Shown here: positions 4,693 through 5,192 of the stretch, piece after piece
Position numbering within the stretch: position 1 is the stretch's first letter
Layout of the letters: every line of letters starts with the position of its first letter
From: Anaerolineales bacterium
GTDB taxonomy: Bacteria; Chloroflexota; Anaerolineae; 4572-78; J111
Assembly (NCBI GenBank): GCA_012032575.1
Contig: JAAUSP010000557.1
Location: 1 to 5,192 of the forward strand
DNA length: 5,192 bases
Direction of reading: 5' to 3'
Notes under the pieces: generated by a model
What the model saw: only the letters and a program-made list of their open reading frames with translations
Database searches by the model: none
Told to the model about the DNA's origin: nothing
Position numbers and translations under genes: made by a program

Positions 4693-5192
4693 AACCCTCG
4701 AACAGTCCATTCACAAACGCCTCGGCGTCAAAGGGCATCAAATCTTCCACCTTTTCGCCCAGGCCGATGAAGCGGACGGGCACGCCCAACTCTTTGCCGA
4801 TGGCAAAAACCATGCCGCCTTTGGCCGTGCCGTCGAGCTTGGTTAAAACCACGCCGGTGGTATTAACGGTCTCTTTAAAGTGCTTGGCCTGGGCCAGCGC
4901 GTTCTGGCCGGTGGTGGCATCGAGCACCAGCAGGGTTTCGTGGGGGGCGGCGTGGACCTGCTTACGGGCGATCTCTTTTAATTTCTCCAACTCTCGCATC
5001 AAGTTGAATTTGGTGTGCAGGCGGCCGGCGGTGTCAATAATCACCATGTCGGCTTTGCGGGCCAGGGCGCTTTTGATCGCGTCAAAGACCACTGCGCCGG
5101 GGTCGGCATTGGGCTGGTGGGAAATGACCTGCACCCCGGCCCGGTCGCCCAGCATTTGATGCTGGTCAATGGCAGCGGCGCGAAAGGTATCG
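4691..5192 (-). CDS. ftsY: Signal recognition particle receptor FtsY, 3' part
   Basis: FtsY is the membrane-associated SRP receptor GTPase that delivers ribosome-nascent chains to the Sec translocon. Only the last 167 residues are in the window; the frame stays open to the right edge. In order: [10 protein letters not shown] at the edge, a strand/helix region with [12 protein letters not shown], the G3 motif DTAGR in [20 protein letters not shown], the G4 motif [10 protein letters not shown] that sets GTP specificity, and the closing [20 protein letters not shown] loop and helix. These are the SRP-GTPase features, and FtsY rather than Ffh is favoured because the protein ends directly after FVNGLFEG with no methionine-rich M domain. 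The A/N domains and P-loop lie beyond the window. The ATG at 5155 is internal, not the start. Confidence 0.95.
   Translation of the reverse strand, partial: DTFRAAAIDQHQMLGDRAGVQVISHQPNADPGAVVFDAIKSALARKADMVIIDTAGRLHTKFNLMRELEKLKEIARKQVHAAPHETLLVLDATTGQNALAQAKHFKETVNTTGVVLTKLDGTAKGGMVFAIGKELGVPVRFIGLGEKVEDLMPFDAEAFVNGLFEG

Noticed and set aside
4767..5159. Plus-strand open frame opposite ftsY
   Set aside because: Shadow of the FtsY GTPase domain, which has all expected motifs on the minus strand.

Overview
The window is a bacterial chromosome segment. Seven genes run leftward on the minus strand: scpB, a nucleotidyltransferase/HEPN pair, rluB, an unrecognised small protein plus a PIN-domain protein, and cmk. 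To their right lie one rightward lipoprotein gene, apparently frameshifted, and the 3' part of ftsY, which runs off the right edge. The set scpB-rluB-cmk-ftsY, the GC-rich housekeeping genes and the style of the lipoprotein suggest a Chloroflexota bacterium, perhaps Anaerolineae. That assignment comes from general familiarity, not from a search.

Layout from left to right. Bases 1-390 are noncoding and hold two large inverted-repeat elements. cmk (391-1095), the PIN gene (1085-1516) and the small unknown gene (1506-1835) form a minus-strand block whose genes overlap by 11 bases at each junction. A 112-base gap with heptamer repeats and hairpins separates this block from rluB (1948-2691). rluB is joined without a gap to HEPN (2691-3098), MNT (3056-3466) and scpB (3459-4019) by overlaps of 1, 43 and 8 bases. 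A short divergent region carries a near-consensus promoter for the lipoprotein gene (4079-4661), which converges on ftsY (4691 to the edge). A heptamer-based hairpin lies between their 3' ends.

How the genes relate. scpB (chromosome condensation), rluB (rRNA pseudouridylation), cmk (CMP/dCMP phosphorylation) and ftsY (SRP receptor) are core housekeeping genes. Two toxin-antitoxin-like pairs sit inside the scpB-rluB-cmk series. One is an MNT nucleotidyltransferase with a HEPN protein. The other is a PIN nuclease with a 109-residue protein whose predicted strand/helix pattern resembles the Cas2/VapD ferredoxin fold. The second pair is clearly more AT-rich than its neighbours, which suggests acquisition by transfer, and cmk now begins inside the PIN stop region.

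The most interesting points are the Cas2-like/PIN pair, the placement of two such pairs within one essential operon, the G6 frameshift in the lipoprotein gene, the nested palindrome at about 214-329, and degenerate 7-base tandem repeats of three different words in three intergenic gaps.
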